A DNA stretch of 64,000 nucleotides. Source: an uncultured Kordia sp. Lineage in GTDB: Bacteria; Bacteroidota; Bacteroidia; Flavobacteriales; Flavobacteriaceae. The position numbers and the translations under genes are program-made. How positions within the stretch are numbered: position 1 is the stretch's first letter; every line of letters starts with the position of its first letter. The stretch covers positions 1-64,000 of the forward strand of contig NZ_CANLEA010000019.1 in the NCBI RefSeq assembly GCF_947489565.1. The letters are read 5' to 3'. The notes beneath the pieces are model-generated. The model saw only the letters and a list, made by a program, of their open reading frames with translations. It searched no databases and was not told the DNA's origin. Positions 36,465-45,232 of this stretch are shown one piece after another.

Positions 36465-38906
36465 ATGCTAAAATGTATATCAAATTTATTGTGTAAAACA
36501 CTCTTACTACTATTTATCTGTTCCTATTCATCTGTAAAAGCCCAAACAATAGAGGTTTTAAATATTCCAACTACATATGGAAGTAGATATGCAGTATATC
36601 AGGGTTTCTCACTTGAAGGAACTCAATTAGATTATGCAAGGGAGAAACTTTTAGAACCTGCAAATTTTGGACCTGGTGGAATTATTCATAATAGTATAAA
36701 TATAACAAGTGATTTTGGGGATCTTAATTCTATTACTAGTGTAAGTCAGCTAAATTCGTATGATATTATTTTTATTGGTTCTGTTTTTGGTAATAGCGGT
36801 TCTTTTACGGAATCAGAAATTGACATTTTAAAAGCATGGTCTGCTCAAGAAAAAAAGGTCATGATCATTGCAGAACAACCTTTAGGCAATCCAGTTTCTA
36901 CGGCACTTGGCTTTCCTTTAACTGATGATAATGTCGATCCATCAACGGCAACAGTAGATGATAATGCTAGAAATATTAATATTTTTTCAGGTCCTTTTGG
37001 GTCTGTGTCACAAATATCACAAGCTGGAACCTCACAAGGTTATTTTTTATCAAGTTGTATTGCGCCTGCTTTGAGTAGAAATGCCAATGGAGATGCAACG
37101 ATATTATATGATACAAGGTATAATGATATACTTATAGCTGATACTGGATTTTTTCAAGATTCTCGAATGCAAAGCAGTACTTCAATACTCTATAATTCAG
37201 AAAGAGCTTGGGCTAATCTCTGGGCTTGGGCAATTAGAGAAGTATTATTAGGAACAACACCTATTGCCTTAACCGATGGTGGAGAAGCTGAGGTAGTTAC
37301 TCCATCGCCAGCTTGCGAAGGTGCAGAAGTTGCTATTGTAGTTTCCAATAATGTTGGTAGTGTTACTACGTGGGAAACCTCTACTGATAATGGCAACTCG
37401 TGGAGTCAAATTACTTCAACAAGTAATCCATTAATCTATGATAATGCTGTTGATGGACAAAAATTTAGAGCAGTTACGTCTGTTGGTATAGGATGTCCCG
37501 ATTATGTTTCGTCTGAAACAACCGTTAGTATAGTAGCCAATCCATTGGCGAATCAGCCTGTAAATATGGAATTTTGTGATGATGCTGGTAATAATGGAAT
37601 TGGATTATTTGATTTAACGACTCAAAACGCAACTATTTTAGGTTCACAATCTGATGTTGATTTTACAGTAAGATATTATACAAATGCTATTAGAACAGAT
37701 GAAATCAGTGCTACAGATGTAACTTCATTTAACAATACATCTAACCCACAAGAAATTTTTGTCAGAGTAGAAAATAATACAACTTTATGTGTGAATGATG
37801 AAATTAGCTTTTTGTTATTAGCAAACACACTTCCTGTAGCAAATCAGCCAGAAGATATGATAGTGTGTGTAGATCAAAGTAATGGATATTTTGCAAGTTT
37901 CGATTTGACTTCTCAGAATGCAACCATTTTAGGAACACAATCAGCATCAGACTTTACAGTTCACTATTATAGAGATGCTGCTCGATTAGACGAAATTCTT
38001 GGTTCCGATTTGATAACGTTTACGAATACTGTCAATCCTCAAGAGATTTTTGTGAGTTTATATAATGATGATTCAACATGTGTAGATGATAGTGTAAGTT
38101 TTCAATTAGTAGTTAACTTACTGCCAGAAATTACGCTTGAAGATGAATATGTACTATGTCTTGATGCAGATGGAAATAGTATTGACGCTATAAATGCCCC
38201 TTTTTTAAACAGTCCTCCAATCGAGACATTGTTGAATGAGGCAACATATTCATTTGAATGGTATTATGGCTCAACAGTGACTAATGCTAATCTTATTGTT
38301 GGAGAAACAAATAGTTCTTTTGCGCCTACAACTGCGGGCGATTATACAGTCGTAGCAACTAATATTCTTACCCAATGCTCTTCACAATCTACCACTACGG
38401 TTATTGGATCATATCCTCCTGAATCAATTTCAATAGGACAGATTACGGAATCACCATTTTCTGGAAACGATACTATAGAAGTAAACGTTACAGGAAACGG
38501 AACTTATGAGTATAGTTTAAATAACGGACCATGGCAAATATCCAATATATTTCCTAATGTTTCTGGATGTGATAATGTGGTTTACGTTAGAGATTTGATT
38601 AACTGTAATGAAATTTCAGAAAGCATAAGCATATTAGATTATCCTAAATTTTTTACACCTAACGGAGACGGATATAATGATACTTGGAACATTCAATGTA
38701 GATCTAGTTTTCCAAATGCGAAAGTGTATATTTTTGATAGGTATGGAAAGTTATTAAAAATACTAGGTCCAAATGAAATTGGTTGGGACGGAACGTATCA
38801 TGGCAATAAAATGCCAACAAGTGATTATTGGTTTAGTGTAGAATATGAGAGCTCTTTTGATAATGTAAGAAAACGATTTGCATCACATTTTACCTTAAAA
38901 AGATAA
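36465..38906 (+). CDS. Large T9SS type B secreted protein (gliding-motility C-terminal domain)
   Basis: 813 residues. Signal peptide ending SYSSVKAQ. The C-terminal ~90 residues are the CHU_C/type B sorting domain: FFTPNGDGYNDTWNI, YIFDRYGKLLKIL, GWDGTYHGNKMPTSDYWF. Two tandem ~95-residue repeats lie near residues 360-550 (each with LTTQNATILGSQS-like and NPQEIFV segments). An Ig/PKD-like segment follows (TTAGDYTVVATN). Exported through the type IX system and attached at the surface; type B proteins usually need a SprF partner, which is not adjacent. An N-terminal domain of about 250 residues is unassigned. Confidence 0.9.
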   Translation: MLKCISNLLCKTLLLLFICSYSSVKAQTIEVLNIPTTYGSRYAVYQGFSLEGTQLDYAREKLLEPANFGPGGIIHNSINITSDFGDLNSITSVSQLNSYDIIFIGSVFGNSGSFTESEIDILKAWSAQEKKVMIIAEQPLGNPVSTALGFPLTDDNVDPSTATVDDNARNINIFSGPFGSVSQISQAGTSQGYFLSSCIAPALSRNANGDATILYDTRYNDILIADTGFFQDSRMQSSTSILYNSERAWANLWAWAIREVLLGTTPIALTDGGEAEVVTPSPACEGAEVAIVVSNNVGSVTTWETSTDNGNSWSQITSTSNPLIYDNAVDGQKFRAVTSVGIGCPDYVSSETTVSIVANPLANQPVNMEFCDDAGNNGIGLFDLTTQNATILGSQSDVDFTVRYYTNAIRTDEISATDVTSFNNTSNPQEIFVRVENNTTLCVNDEISFLLLANTLPVANQPEDMIVCVDQSNGYFASFDLTSQNATILGTQSASDFTVHYYRDAARLDEILGSDLITFTNTVNPQEIFVSLYNDDSTCVDDSVSFQLVVNLLPEITLEDEYVLCLDADGNSIDAINAPFLNSPPIETLLNEATYSFEWYYGSTVTNANLIVGETNSSFAPTTAGDYTVVATNILTQCSSQSTTTVIGSYPPESISIGQITESPFSGNDTIEVNVTGNGTYEYSLNNGPWQISNIFPNVSGCDNVVYVRDLINCNEISESISILDYPKFFTPNGDGYNDTWNIQCRSSFPNAKVYIFDRYGKLLKILGPNEIGWDGTYHGNKMPTSDYWFSVEYESSFDNVRKRFASHFTLKR

Positions 38907-38967
38907 CTTGTGTTAATTTTTAAAAACTTGTTGTGTGAAGTAAGAATAAATGAGTTGCTTAAAAAAT

Positions 38968-39420
38968 TTACTTTCGCTTAAAATACTTTCGAGGAACCCA
39001 CAACATTCCAAAGCATTCTCCATCACCTTTCCCTAGGTGTTTGTGATGAATTTTATGTGCTCTTCGAACTCCTTTAGCATACCAATTGTTGGCATTGCGG
39101 AACATCTTGAAACGCTGATGAATAAAGATATCATGTACAATAAAATAGGCGAGTCCGTAAGCAAAAATACCAAGTCCAATAGGCAATCCTAACCAAAATA
39201 TCTCAAATTTCCACAGTAAAAAACAACCAATACTTACAATGGCGTAAAAGATGAAAAAAGCATCGTTACGTTCAAACCATGAATCGTGATCTTTGTGATG
39301 ATGATCTTTGTGTAGCGACCATAAAAAACCGTGCATTACGTACTTGTGCGTTGCCCAAGCCATGAATTCCATGATGCAAAAAGTTGCTAAAAAAGCGGTG
39401 ATCCAAATAAGGGTATTCAT
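38968..39420 (-). CDS. crtZ: Beta-carotene hydroxylase CrtZ-like
   Basis: 150 residues, four membrane helices. Di-iron histidine boxes: HKYVMH, HKDHHHKDH, HDIFIHQRF and HKIHHKHLG, the CrtZ arrangement. It adds 3-hydroxyls to beta-ionone rings, giving zeaxanthin from beta-carotene. Third gene of crtI-crtB-crtZ; starts 10 bases after crtB. A lycopene cyclase gene does not follow, so ring formation must be encoded elsewhere. Confidence 0.92.
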   Translation of the reverse strand: MNTLIWITAFLATFCIMEFMAWATHKYVMHGFLWSLHKDHHHKDHDSWFERNDAFFIFYAIVSIGCFLLWKFEIFWLGLPIGLGIFAYGLAYFIVHDIFIHQRFKMFRNANNWYAKGVRRAHKIHHKHLGKGDGECFGMLWVPRKYFKRK

Positions 39421-39430
39421 TGTTTTTAAT

Positions 39431-40270
39431 TTATATCAAGTTTAACTGATAATTTACATACGACTTTGCTAATAACGCCATTTTTTGATAATTCGGAATG
39501 CGAATTCGTGTGTTTTTAATTTTCTTAGAAGGCGTTCGCTTTAACTTATGTAATAATTTTGAATAATATTTATATGCTGTAAACACGCCAAACTTTGCTT
39601 CCATAGGTAATTTTGCAATTCCTTCCAGACCGAGTTTGAAATCGTGTTCAATTTCTGCTATAATTTTTTGTTTGGATGCTTCGTCCAAGTTTTTTAAATC
39701 AGCATCTGGGAAATACGTACGATCCAAATCTTCAAAATCTGCCTTTAAATCACGTAAAAAATTCACTTTCTGAAATGCTGAACCTAAAGACATCGCCGAA
39801 GACTTTAACTCTTCATATTTTTCCTCATTTCCTTTTACAAATACTTTCAAACACATCAAACCTACTACATCTGCCGAACCATAAATATATTCTTTATATT
39901 CTTCGTCTGTTAAATATACTTTTTTGTCTAAATCTTGACGCATACTTTTCATAAAAGCATCAATCAAGTGTATTGGAATGTCGTATTTATGAACCGTGTG
40001 TTGAAATGAATTTAAAATTGGATTCAAACTAATCTTATGTTCCATCGCCGAATCCCAATCTGCTTGAAACTTATCTAGCAAAAATTCTTTGTCGTACTCG
40101 TGAAAAGAATCTACGATTTCATCTGCAAAACGCACAAAACCATAAATATTATAAATGTCTTGTCGGATAGAAGGTGCTAACATTTTCGTCGCTAGTGAAA
40201 AAGACGTACTGTACGATTTCGTAACAAGCGTACTACAATTATAAGAAACAGAATCAAATAGTGCTTTCAT
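39431..40270 (-). CDS. crtB: Phytoene synthase CrtB
   Basis: 279 residues. Joins two geranylgeranyl diphosphates into phytoene. The first Asp-rich motif is in YGFVRFADEIVDSF (about 44-57), the second in NFLRDLKADFEDLDRTYFP (about 170-188). Soluble and membrane-associated. The start lies 17 bases inside the end of crtI, so the two are translationally coupled. Squalene synthase is the close alternative, but the operon decides. Confidence 0.95.
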   Translation of the reverse strand: MKALFDSVSYNCSTLVTKSYSTSFSLATKMLAPSIRQDIYNIYGFVRFADEIVDSFHEYDKEFLLDKFQADWDSAMEHKISLNPILNSFQHTVHKYDIPIHLIDAFMKSMRQDLDKKVYLTDEEYKEYIYGSADVVGLMCLKVFVKGNEEKYEELKSSAMSLGSAFQKVNFLRDLKADFEDLDRTYFPDADLKNLDEASKQKIIAEIEHDFKLGLEGIAKLPMEAKFGVFTAYKYYSKLLHKLKRTPSKKIKNTRIRIPNYQKMALLAKSYVNYQLNLI

Positions 40271-41738
40271 GAGTATTTGGTTGATGTTTGGTGATTAATT
40301 CGGCTACCAATTTCCCAGAAATTAACGCTGGAGGAACTCCAGGACCAGGAACTGTTAATTGACCAGTAAAATATAAGTTTGATACTTTTTTACTTTTCAA
40401 ATTAGGTCTTAAAAATGCAGTTTGAAGCAGCGTATTGGCCATTCCGTATGCATTTCCTTTATAGGAATTGTACTCTTTTACGAAGTCATTTACACAAAAG
40501 GACTCTTTAAAGATAACATGATTTAATATATTTTGTTGCGTAATTTCCTGAAATCTGTCCATAATAATGTCAAAATATTGATCACGGAGTTCAGGCGTAT
40601 CTTCCAAGCCTGGCGCAATAGGAATTAAAAAGAATCCTCCTTCTTTTCCTTCTGGCGCTGCTGCTGAATCTGTCATTGAAGGAAAGTTGGCGTAAAATAA
40701 AGGTTCTTTTGGCCAAGAGGCTTTATCGTAAATTACATGTGCATGCGCGTCAAAATCTACATCAAAAAACAAAGTATGATGCGATACATTTTCAATTTTT
40801 TTATCAAAACCTACATAAAATAGGAGTGAAGAAGGTGCAAATGTTTTCTTACTCCAATAATTTTCAGAGTATTGACGATATTTTGTATCTAACAAGGTTT
40901 CTGAATGGTGATAATCGGCTCCAGAAAGCACAATATCACCTTCATATTCGCCATGTTCAGTAAGTACTTTTGTGGCTTGTTTTCCTTCTACAGCAATCTT
41001 TACGACATTTTCATTCGTCTTAATAGTTACACCTAAGCTTTTTGCTAAGGTTTCCATTGCCTGAATAATGCTGTACATGCCGCCATCAGGATGCCAAGTT
41101 CCCAATCCGAAATCGGCATAATTCATAAAACTATAAAAGGAAGGTGTATCACTCGGTTTTGCTCCTAGAAATAATACAGGAAATTCTAATATCTTAATCA
41201 ATCGGTCATTCTTAAACTCTTTGCGAACATCACGTTTAATATTGCTAAAAAACTGACCAATCTTTTTAATTGTTTTCGTGTTGATTAATTCTAAAGGAGA
41301 AACTCCAGGTTTGTAAACCAAATCTTTGATGGCTACATTATAATTGTCTTCAGCATTTGAAATAAACTTTCGGAGTTTAGCACTGCTTCCTTTTTCTTCT
41401 TCTTCAAAAGCAGCACATATTTTTTCTAAAGTATCTTCAATACGAATGGAATCGTTTTTTCCAAAATACACTTCATATGCTGGATTGAGTTTCTCTAAAT
41501 GATAAAAGTCAGAAGGTTTGGTATTAAAATCGCTAAAAAAGCGCTCAAAAACATCTGGCATCCAATACCAAGAAGGTCCTAAATCAAAAGTAAATCCATC
41601 TCTTTTCAGTTGTCTAGCCCTGCCGCCAACGGTTGCGTTTTTTTCAAGGATAGTGACATCATAACCTGCTTGAGCTAAGTAACAAGAAGCAGATAAGGAG
41701 GAAAATCCAGAACCTATAATTATAGTTTTTAATTTCAT
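40254..41738 (-). CDS. crtI: Phytoene desaturase CrtI
   Basis: 494 residues. FAD-dependent desaturase with N-terminal dinucleotide site IIGSGFSSLSASCYLAQAG and VGGRARQLKRDGFTFDLGPSWY, and the C-terminal FAD segment NLYFTGQLTVPGPGVPPAL. It converts phytoene to lycopene. First gene of the operon; its own promoter (41740-41798) contains a dyad identical in layout to that before the MerR gene. Confidence 0.96.
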   Translation of the reverse strand: MKLKTIIIGSGFSSLSASCYLAQAGYDVTILEKNATVGGRARQLKRDGFTFDLGPSWYWMPDVFERFFSDFNTKPSDFYHLEKLNPAYEVYFGKNDSIRIEDTLEKICAAFEEEEKGSSAKLRKFISNAEDNYNVAIKDLVYKPGVSPLELINTKTIKKIGQFFSNIKRDVRKEFKNDRLIKILEFPVLFLGAKPSDTPSFYSFMNYADFGLGTWHPDGGMYSIIQAMETLAKSLGVTIKTNENVVKIAVEGKQATKVLTEHGEYEGDIVLSGADYHHSETLLDTKYRQYSENYWSKKTFAPSSLLFYVGFDKKIENVSHHTLFFDVDFDAHAHVIYDKASWPKEPLFYANFPSMTDSAAAPEGKEGGFFLIPIAPGLEDTPELRDQYFDIIMDRFQEITQQNILNHVIFKESFCVNDFVKEYNSYKGNAYGMANTLLQTAFLRPNLKSKKVSNLYFTGQLTVPGPGVPPALISGKLVAELITKHQPNTHESTI

Positions 41739-41739
41739 T

Positions 41740-41798
41740 GTTTAACAAATGTAGTAAAAAGTTAAACAAAAATAAAATTGAATTTTAGATTTCTTCAA
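41740..41798 (-). promoter_or_regulatory. crtI promoter with candidate MerR/CarH operator
   Basis: Minus strand: -33 TTG (41796-41798), a 21-base spacer, -7 TATTTTTG (41767-41774). Immediately downstream, over the expected transcript start, is the inverted repeat GTTTAAC (41740-41746) and GTTAAAC (41761-41767), arms starting 21 bases apart. The same arrangement is at 42684-42718. A repressor bound here would block crtI. Confidence 0.7.
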
Positions 41799-42681
41799 CT
41801 AAGTCAATGATAGACTTAAAAACCTTAAGATTTTTGTAGTTTTTTGTGTTCCTGACATGCTTAGATTGGTATCCAAGAAGCCATAAATGATTATTGTCAA
41901 GTCCTATCTGTTCATTAAACTCATCCAAGTAATCTTCAAGTTTATCTTCTGACGGTGTTACCGTAAAGTAAGAAATAAAATGCAATTCTGGAAAAAAGTT
42001 ATGCACATTTGTCAAGCTGTCTATCGGAATCGTTTGTCCAAGGTAGATGGTATGATAGCCTTTTAGCTGTAATTCGTAGTTTAAATACAACAACCCAATT
42101 TCGTGAATTTCATTCTCAGGTAAATACAAAACAAAAGTTTTGGTCTTATTTGATTTTTCTAAAGATTGAATACGTTCTGTATTTAGAATAATCTTCTGTT
42201 TTACTAGGCTTGAGATGAAATGTTCGTGTGCTGGATTTATGGTTTGTGTATGCCACAAGACACCTAATTCATTCAATAAAGGAATGAATGTGTCATAAAA
42301 AATCTCACGAAAAGATTTTTCGGCTAATAATTTATTGTAAGTATTATAGAAAAGGCTGTAATCAAAATTAAGCATTGATAGCTTAAAAGAATTCAATGCT
42401 TGGTTGTGGATATTTTTCTCAGTAGCAATCTCTCTGACAAGAATGTGAATCTTATCTTCAGGGATTTGAGCAATCTTTGAGATCTTATATCCGTTTTTAT
42501 AAAGTAATGTAATGTTGAGGAGTTTTTGTAAACTCTTTATGTCGTAAGTACGTATATTTGTATCTGTTCGCTCAGGTGCCAGTAAATCATATCTCTTTTC
42601 CCAAATACGAATAGTGTGTGCTTTGACTCCAGAGAGATTCTCCAAATCTTTTATACTAAACTTTGTTTTTACAGCATCCAT
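41785..42681 (-). CDS. MerR-family cobalamin-binding photoreceptor-like regulator (CarH/LitR type)
   Basis: 298 residues. N-terminal MerR helix-turn-helix (KDLENLSGVKAHTIRIWEKR) followed by a B12-binding module. All signature residues of CarH are here: Trp143-His144 and Glu153-His154 in VLWHTQTINPAHEHF (W-x9-EH, with His144 matching the upper axial ligand), and Glu191-x-His193-x-x-Gly196 (ENEIHEIGLLYL) for the lower ligand. GYHTIYLGQTIP follows as in CarH. In CarH, adenosylcobalamin-bound tetramers repress carotenoid genes in the dark and light breaks them. It lies directly upstream of crtI, with a shared dyad at both promoters. Confidence 0.9.
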   Translation of the reverse strand: MDAVKTKFSIKDLENLSGVKAHTIRIWEKRYDLLAPERTDTNIRTYDIKSLQKLLNITLLYKNGYKISKIAQIPEDKIHILVREIATEKNIHNQALNSFKLSMLNFDYSLFYNTYNKLLAEKSFREIFYDTFIPLLNELGVLWHTQTINPAHEHFISSLVKQKIILNTERIQSLEKSNKTKTFVLYLPENEIHEIGLLYLNYELQLKGYHTIYLGQTIPIDSLTNVHNFFPELHFISYFTVTPSEDKLEDYLDEFNEQIGLDNNHLWLLGYQSKHVRNTKNYKNLKVFKSIIDLVEEI

Positions 42682-42683
42682 TC

Positions 42684-42718
42684 GTTTATCCTTTTTCTAA
42701 ATAGCTTAAACAAAAATA
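42684..42718 (-). promoter_or_regulatory. MerR gene promoter with candidate autoregulatory operator
   Basis: TATTTTTG (-7 box, minus strand, 42711-42718) overlaps the dyad CTTAAAC (42705-42711) and GTTTATC (42684-42690). Arm starts are 21 bases apart exactly as at crtI, and 13 bases (TTAAACAAAAATA) are identical between the two promoters. No clear -33 TTG. Confidence 0.65.
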
Positions 42719-42785
42719 CTAATTTTATCGGTATTTTACTTGCTTTATTTCACTTTCCTTTTATTAAGAATGGTTCTAAATAAAA

Positions 42786-42815
42786 AAGACTACCATTTCT
42801 GATAGTCTTTTAAAA
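42786..42815 (-). terminator. Terminator of precursor peptide gene 42831-43043
   Basis: AAAAGACTA ... TAGTCTTTT inverted repeat with T runs on both strands, 16 bases past the stop. It insulates the peptide gene from the MerR gene downstream. Confidence 0.75.
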
Positions 42816-42830
42816 ATTATTTCTCAATAA

Positions 42831-43043
42831 TTAACATTTTTCCAATGTTTCACAATTGTACTGTATTGAATATAAGTAACATACTAATGGTTGAACCGTC
42901 AATGCTATAGTACAATTTCCGATCGGTCTGGCACAAGTGATGGTAAATCCATCAGTCTTGTTTACACCACCAACGATGGTCTCGTTTAAAGAAGAAACTA
43001 CTTGTTTTTCTAGGCTTAATGATTTTAACTTTCTTTTTTTCAT
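42831..43043 (-). CDS. RiPP-type precursor peptide, 70 residues (GG leader)
   Basis: Leader MKKRKLKSLSLEKQVVSSL then NETIVGG, the Bacteroidota precursor pattern. The tail of 44 residues has five cysteines (ITCARPIGNCTIALTVQ, LVCYLYS, QYNCETLEKC) and several Thr. No similarity to the other cores except cysteine content. It stands alone between the crt regulator and the T9SS protease, with its own terminator. Confidence 0.8.
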   Translation of the reverse strand: MKKRKLKSLSLEKQVVSSLNETIVGGVNKTDGFTITCARPIGNCTIALTVQPLVCYLYSIQYNCETLEKC

Positions 43044-43193
43044 GTTGATAAGTTTTAAAATGTTTAGGTTAAAACTATAAAGAACAAGAATGCCGAAAAA
43101 CTAAAGCTAGTCGGTATTTATAAATAGCGACCGTTTTGCTGTCCAAATTGATAAATTTTGATGTATTTGTACAGTATTTCAGTGCTTTATGTT

Positions 43194-43224
43194 AAAAAAG
43201 GCGAACTGCGAGTTCGCCTTTTAG
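43194..43224 (-). terminator. Terminator of the T9SS protease gene
   Basis: AAAAGGCGAACT-GCG-AGTTCGCCTTTT, a 12-pair stem with a 3-base loop and T run, 25 bases past the stop. Confidence 0.88.
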
Positions 43225-43248
43225 GGTATTTTATTTTGTGTAAACTAC

Positions 43249-45207
43249 TTATTTTTTGATAATTTTTTCGGTAAATGTTTTTGATTTGGTAAGAACTTTT
43301 ACAAAATACATTCCTTGTAAGCTTCGTTGAATATCTACTGAAATTTTATCCTTGTTATCAAAATCAATCGATTGAATCAATTCTCCTTTAAAGTCTAGAA
43401 TTTGAAGTATTCCGCTTTCTTTTTCTTCAAAATACACAGAAAATGCTCCTTGATTTGGATTTGGAGCAATATAGATCTTTTGCACTTCTTCTTCAGAAAC
43501 TTCTTGGTCAAGAGATTCATCAATAAAAGCGATTGGTTCATCATTGCTTCTACTTACAAACGAACCTGTACATCCCTCAATATATGCTCTAAAAACAGAA
43601 CCATTCAACGCATCAAATCCTGGTGCTAAAACAACTTCTGTTCCCGCATGATAAATCGCGGTAGCCCCTGAACTTATGGTATTTGAAGCCGTAATATCAT
43701 TAGAAGCTTCTTGCGTGTCTGTTCCCGATAGTACATTTGTAGTAATGTTTAATGAAACAGGACAAGGAGTTAATAATGCTGCAGCTGCGCAGACATCAAT
43801 CAATCCGTGACCGTAATTGTTATCTTGTCCTGTAGTTCCTAAATCGATGGCTGTTGACATCAACGCATCTTTAATAGTATCTACAGTGGCATTTGGATCT
43901 ACTTGTCTTAACAACGCAACTGCTCCAGCTACATGTGGTGCAGCCATAGAAGTTCCGTTAAAAGAAGAATATCCACCACCAGGTATTGATGATCTAACAG
44001 ATGATCCACGTGCAACAACCTCTGGTTTTATAGCCAAAAGCGGATCTGCGGTACAGGTAGAAGGACCTCTACTACTGTACGAAGCAATATTTGCTCCTGT
44101 AGCATCTAAAGCGCCAACCGAAAAAGTATTATACGCTGTCGTAGCTCTGTCGGAAGGCGTTCGCAGTGTACTGCTTCCAAATCCTCCTTCATTTCCAGCG
44201 GCAAAAACAACGACAACTGTAGCTGCTTCTACATTATCTATTACAGACCAAAATGTAGTGTCACATGCCGATGGAACATGTCCGTATATTGGACTTAATC
44301 CCCAAGAGTTAGAACTTACATCTGGCACATCATCTACCGTAGTTGGATCTCCATCTGGATCAACAGTCCATTGAAACGCTAACAATGCATTGGAAATCGT
44401 ATTGCTAATACCGCCAATGTCAATTACACCTGCAGAAATCCATTCAGCATCATACGCAACACCAATAATATCTCCGGTGGTACTTCCTAAAATTGTTCCC
44501 ATGGTATGAGTTCCGTGCGAACCAGAATCTACTGGATACGTAGGCGAGAGTCCATTTGGATCAAACCATGCTTCTCCCGGTGTAACTCCCGTAGCATTTC
44601 CACGCCATTTTGTTGTCAATGCGGGATGACTTGCATCTACTCCAGTATCTAAATGTGACACCAAACGTCCTGCTCCTGTATATCCTTGCGCCCACATACA
44701 ATCTGCATTGATAAGCGTAACTCCAGGTTCAACACCAGAAGTGCTTATGGAAGCAGCTGTTGTTCTGTCTGCTGGAAGAATAGAAGTAATGAGATAATCT
44801 AAATATACAAACGCAACGTCTTTGTGTTGACTGATTTCTACGACTGTCTTAGCTTTTCCTTTTACGAGTACGGCATTAATGATCCAAAGTGGTTGAAAGG
44901 CACTTATATCGCCTCTTCTTTTTTGCATACTTAAGTAGGATACAAGATCTTTTTGGGTATTTCCAGCTTTGTTTTGAAGCATGGTGACCACTTGCTCATG
45001 TAATTGTTGTCTTGTTAGACTTTCTTGATTTCTCTTTAACTCAGTTAACTCTACTTGATCAGAGAGCATTACAATAAATGAAACTTGCTCTTCAGATTGT
45101 TTCGTTTTGAGTTGTTCTAGTAAATTTTCGTCAATTTTTTCTTGGGCTATACCTGAATACCAAACAAAAGAGAGAAAACTTAGTATATATATAGATAAGT
45201 TTTTCAT
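43249..45207 (-). CDS. Subtilisin-like (S8) protease with T9SS type A sorting domain
   Basis: 652 residues. Signal peptide MKNLSIYILSFLSFVWYSGIAQ; propeptide to ~140. Catalytic Asp in SHLDTGVDASHPAL, His in GSHGTHTMGT, Ser in NGTSMAAPHVAG. A cysteine-bounded module after the protease domain (LNITTNVLSG ... ATAIYHAGTEVVLAPGF) is the '3-coathanger stack' seen in secreted flavobacterial proteins. The last ~75 residues are a type A sorting domain (IYIAPNPNQGAFSVYF ... FTEKIIKK). Secreted by T9SS, probably digesting external protein. It starts 25 bases after the beta-head protein gene, so they form an operon. Confidence 0.93.
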   Translation of the reverse strand: MKNLSIYILSFLSFVWYSGIAQEKIDENLLEQLKTKQSEEQVSFIVMLSDQVELTELKRNQESLTRQQLHEQVVTMLQNKAGNTQKDLVSYLSMQKRRGDISAFQPLWIINAVLVKGKAKTVVEISQHKDVAFVYLDYLITSILPADRTTAASISTSGVEPGVTLINADCMWAQGYTGAGRLVSHLDTGVDASHPALTTKWRGNATGVTPGEAWFDPNGLSPTYPVDSGSHGTHTMGTILGSTTGDIIGVAYDAEWISAGVIDIGGISNTISNALLAFQWTVDPDGDPTTVDDVPDVSSNSWGLSPIYGHVPSACDTTFWSVIDNVEAATVVVVFAAGNEGGFGSSTLRTPSDRATTAYNTFSVGALDATGANIASYSSRGPSTCTADPLLAIKPEVVARGSSVRSSIPGGGYSSFNGTSMAAPHVAGAVALLRQVDPNATVDTIKDALMSTAIDLGTTGQDNNYGHGLIDVCAAAALLTPCPVSLNITTNVLSGTDTQEASNDITASNTISSGATAIYHAGTEVVLAPGFDALNGSVFRAYIEGCTGSFVSRSNDEPIAFIDESLDQEVSEEEVQKIYIAPNPNQGAFSVYFEEKESGILQILDFKGELIQSIDFDNKDKISVDIQRSLQGMYFVKVLTKSKTFTEKIIKK

Positions 45208-45232
45208 AATGTTATTGTTTTAAGGATAGCAC

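Noticed and set aside
42831-43043. Precursor peptide as part of the crt operon
   Set aside because: It has its own terminator at 42786-42815 before the MerR gene and a leader of the dispersed precursor type.
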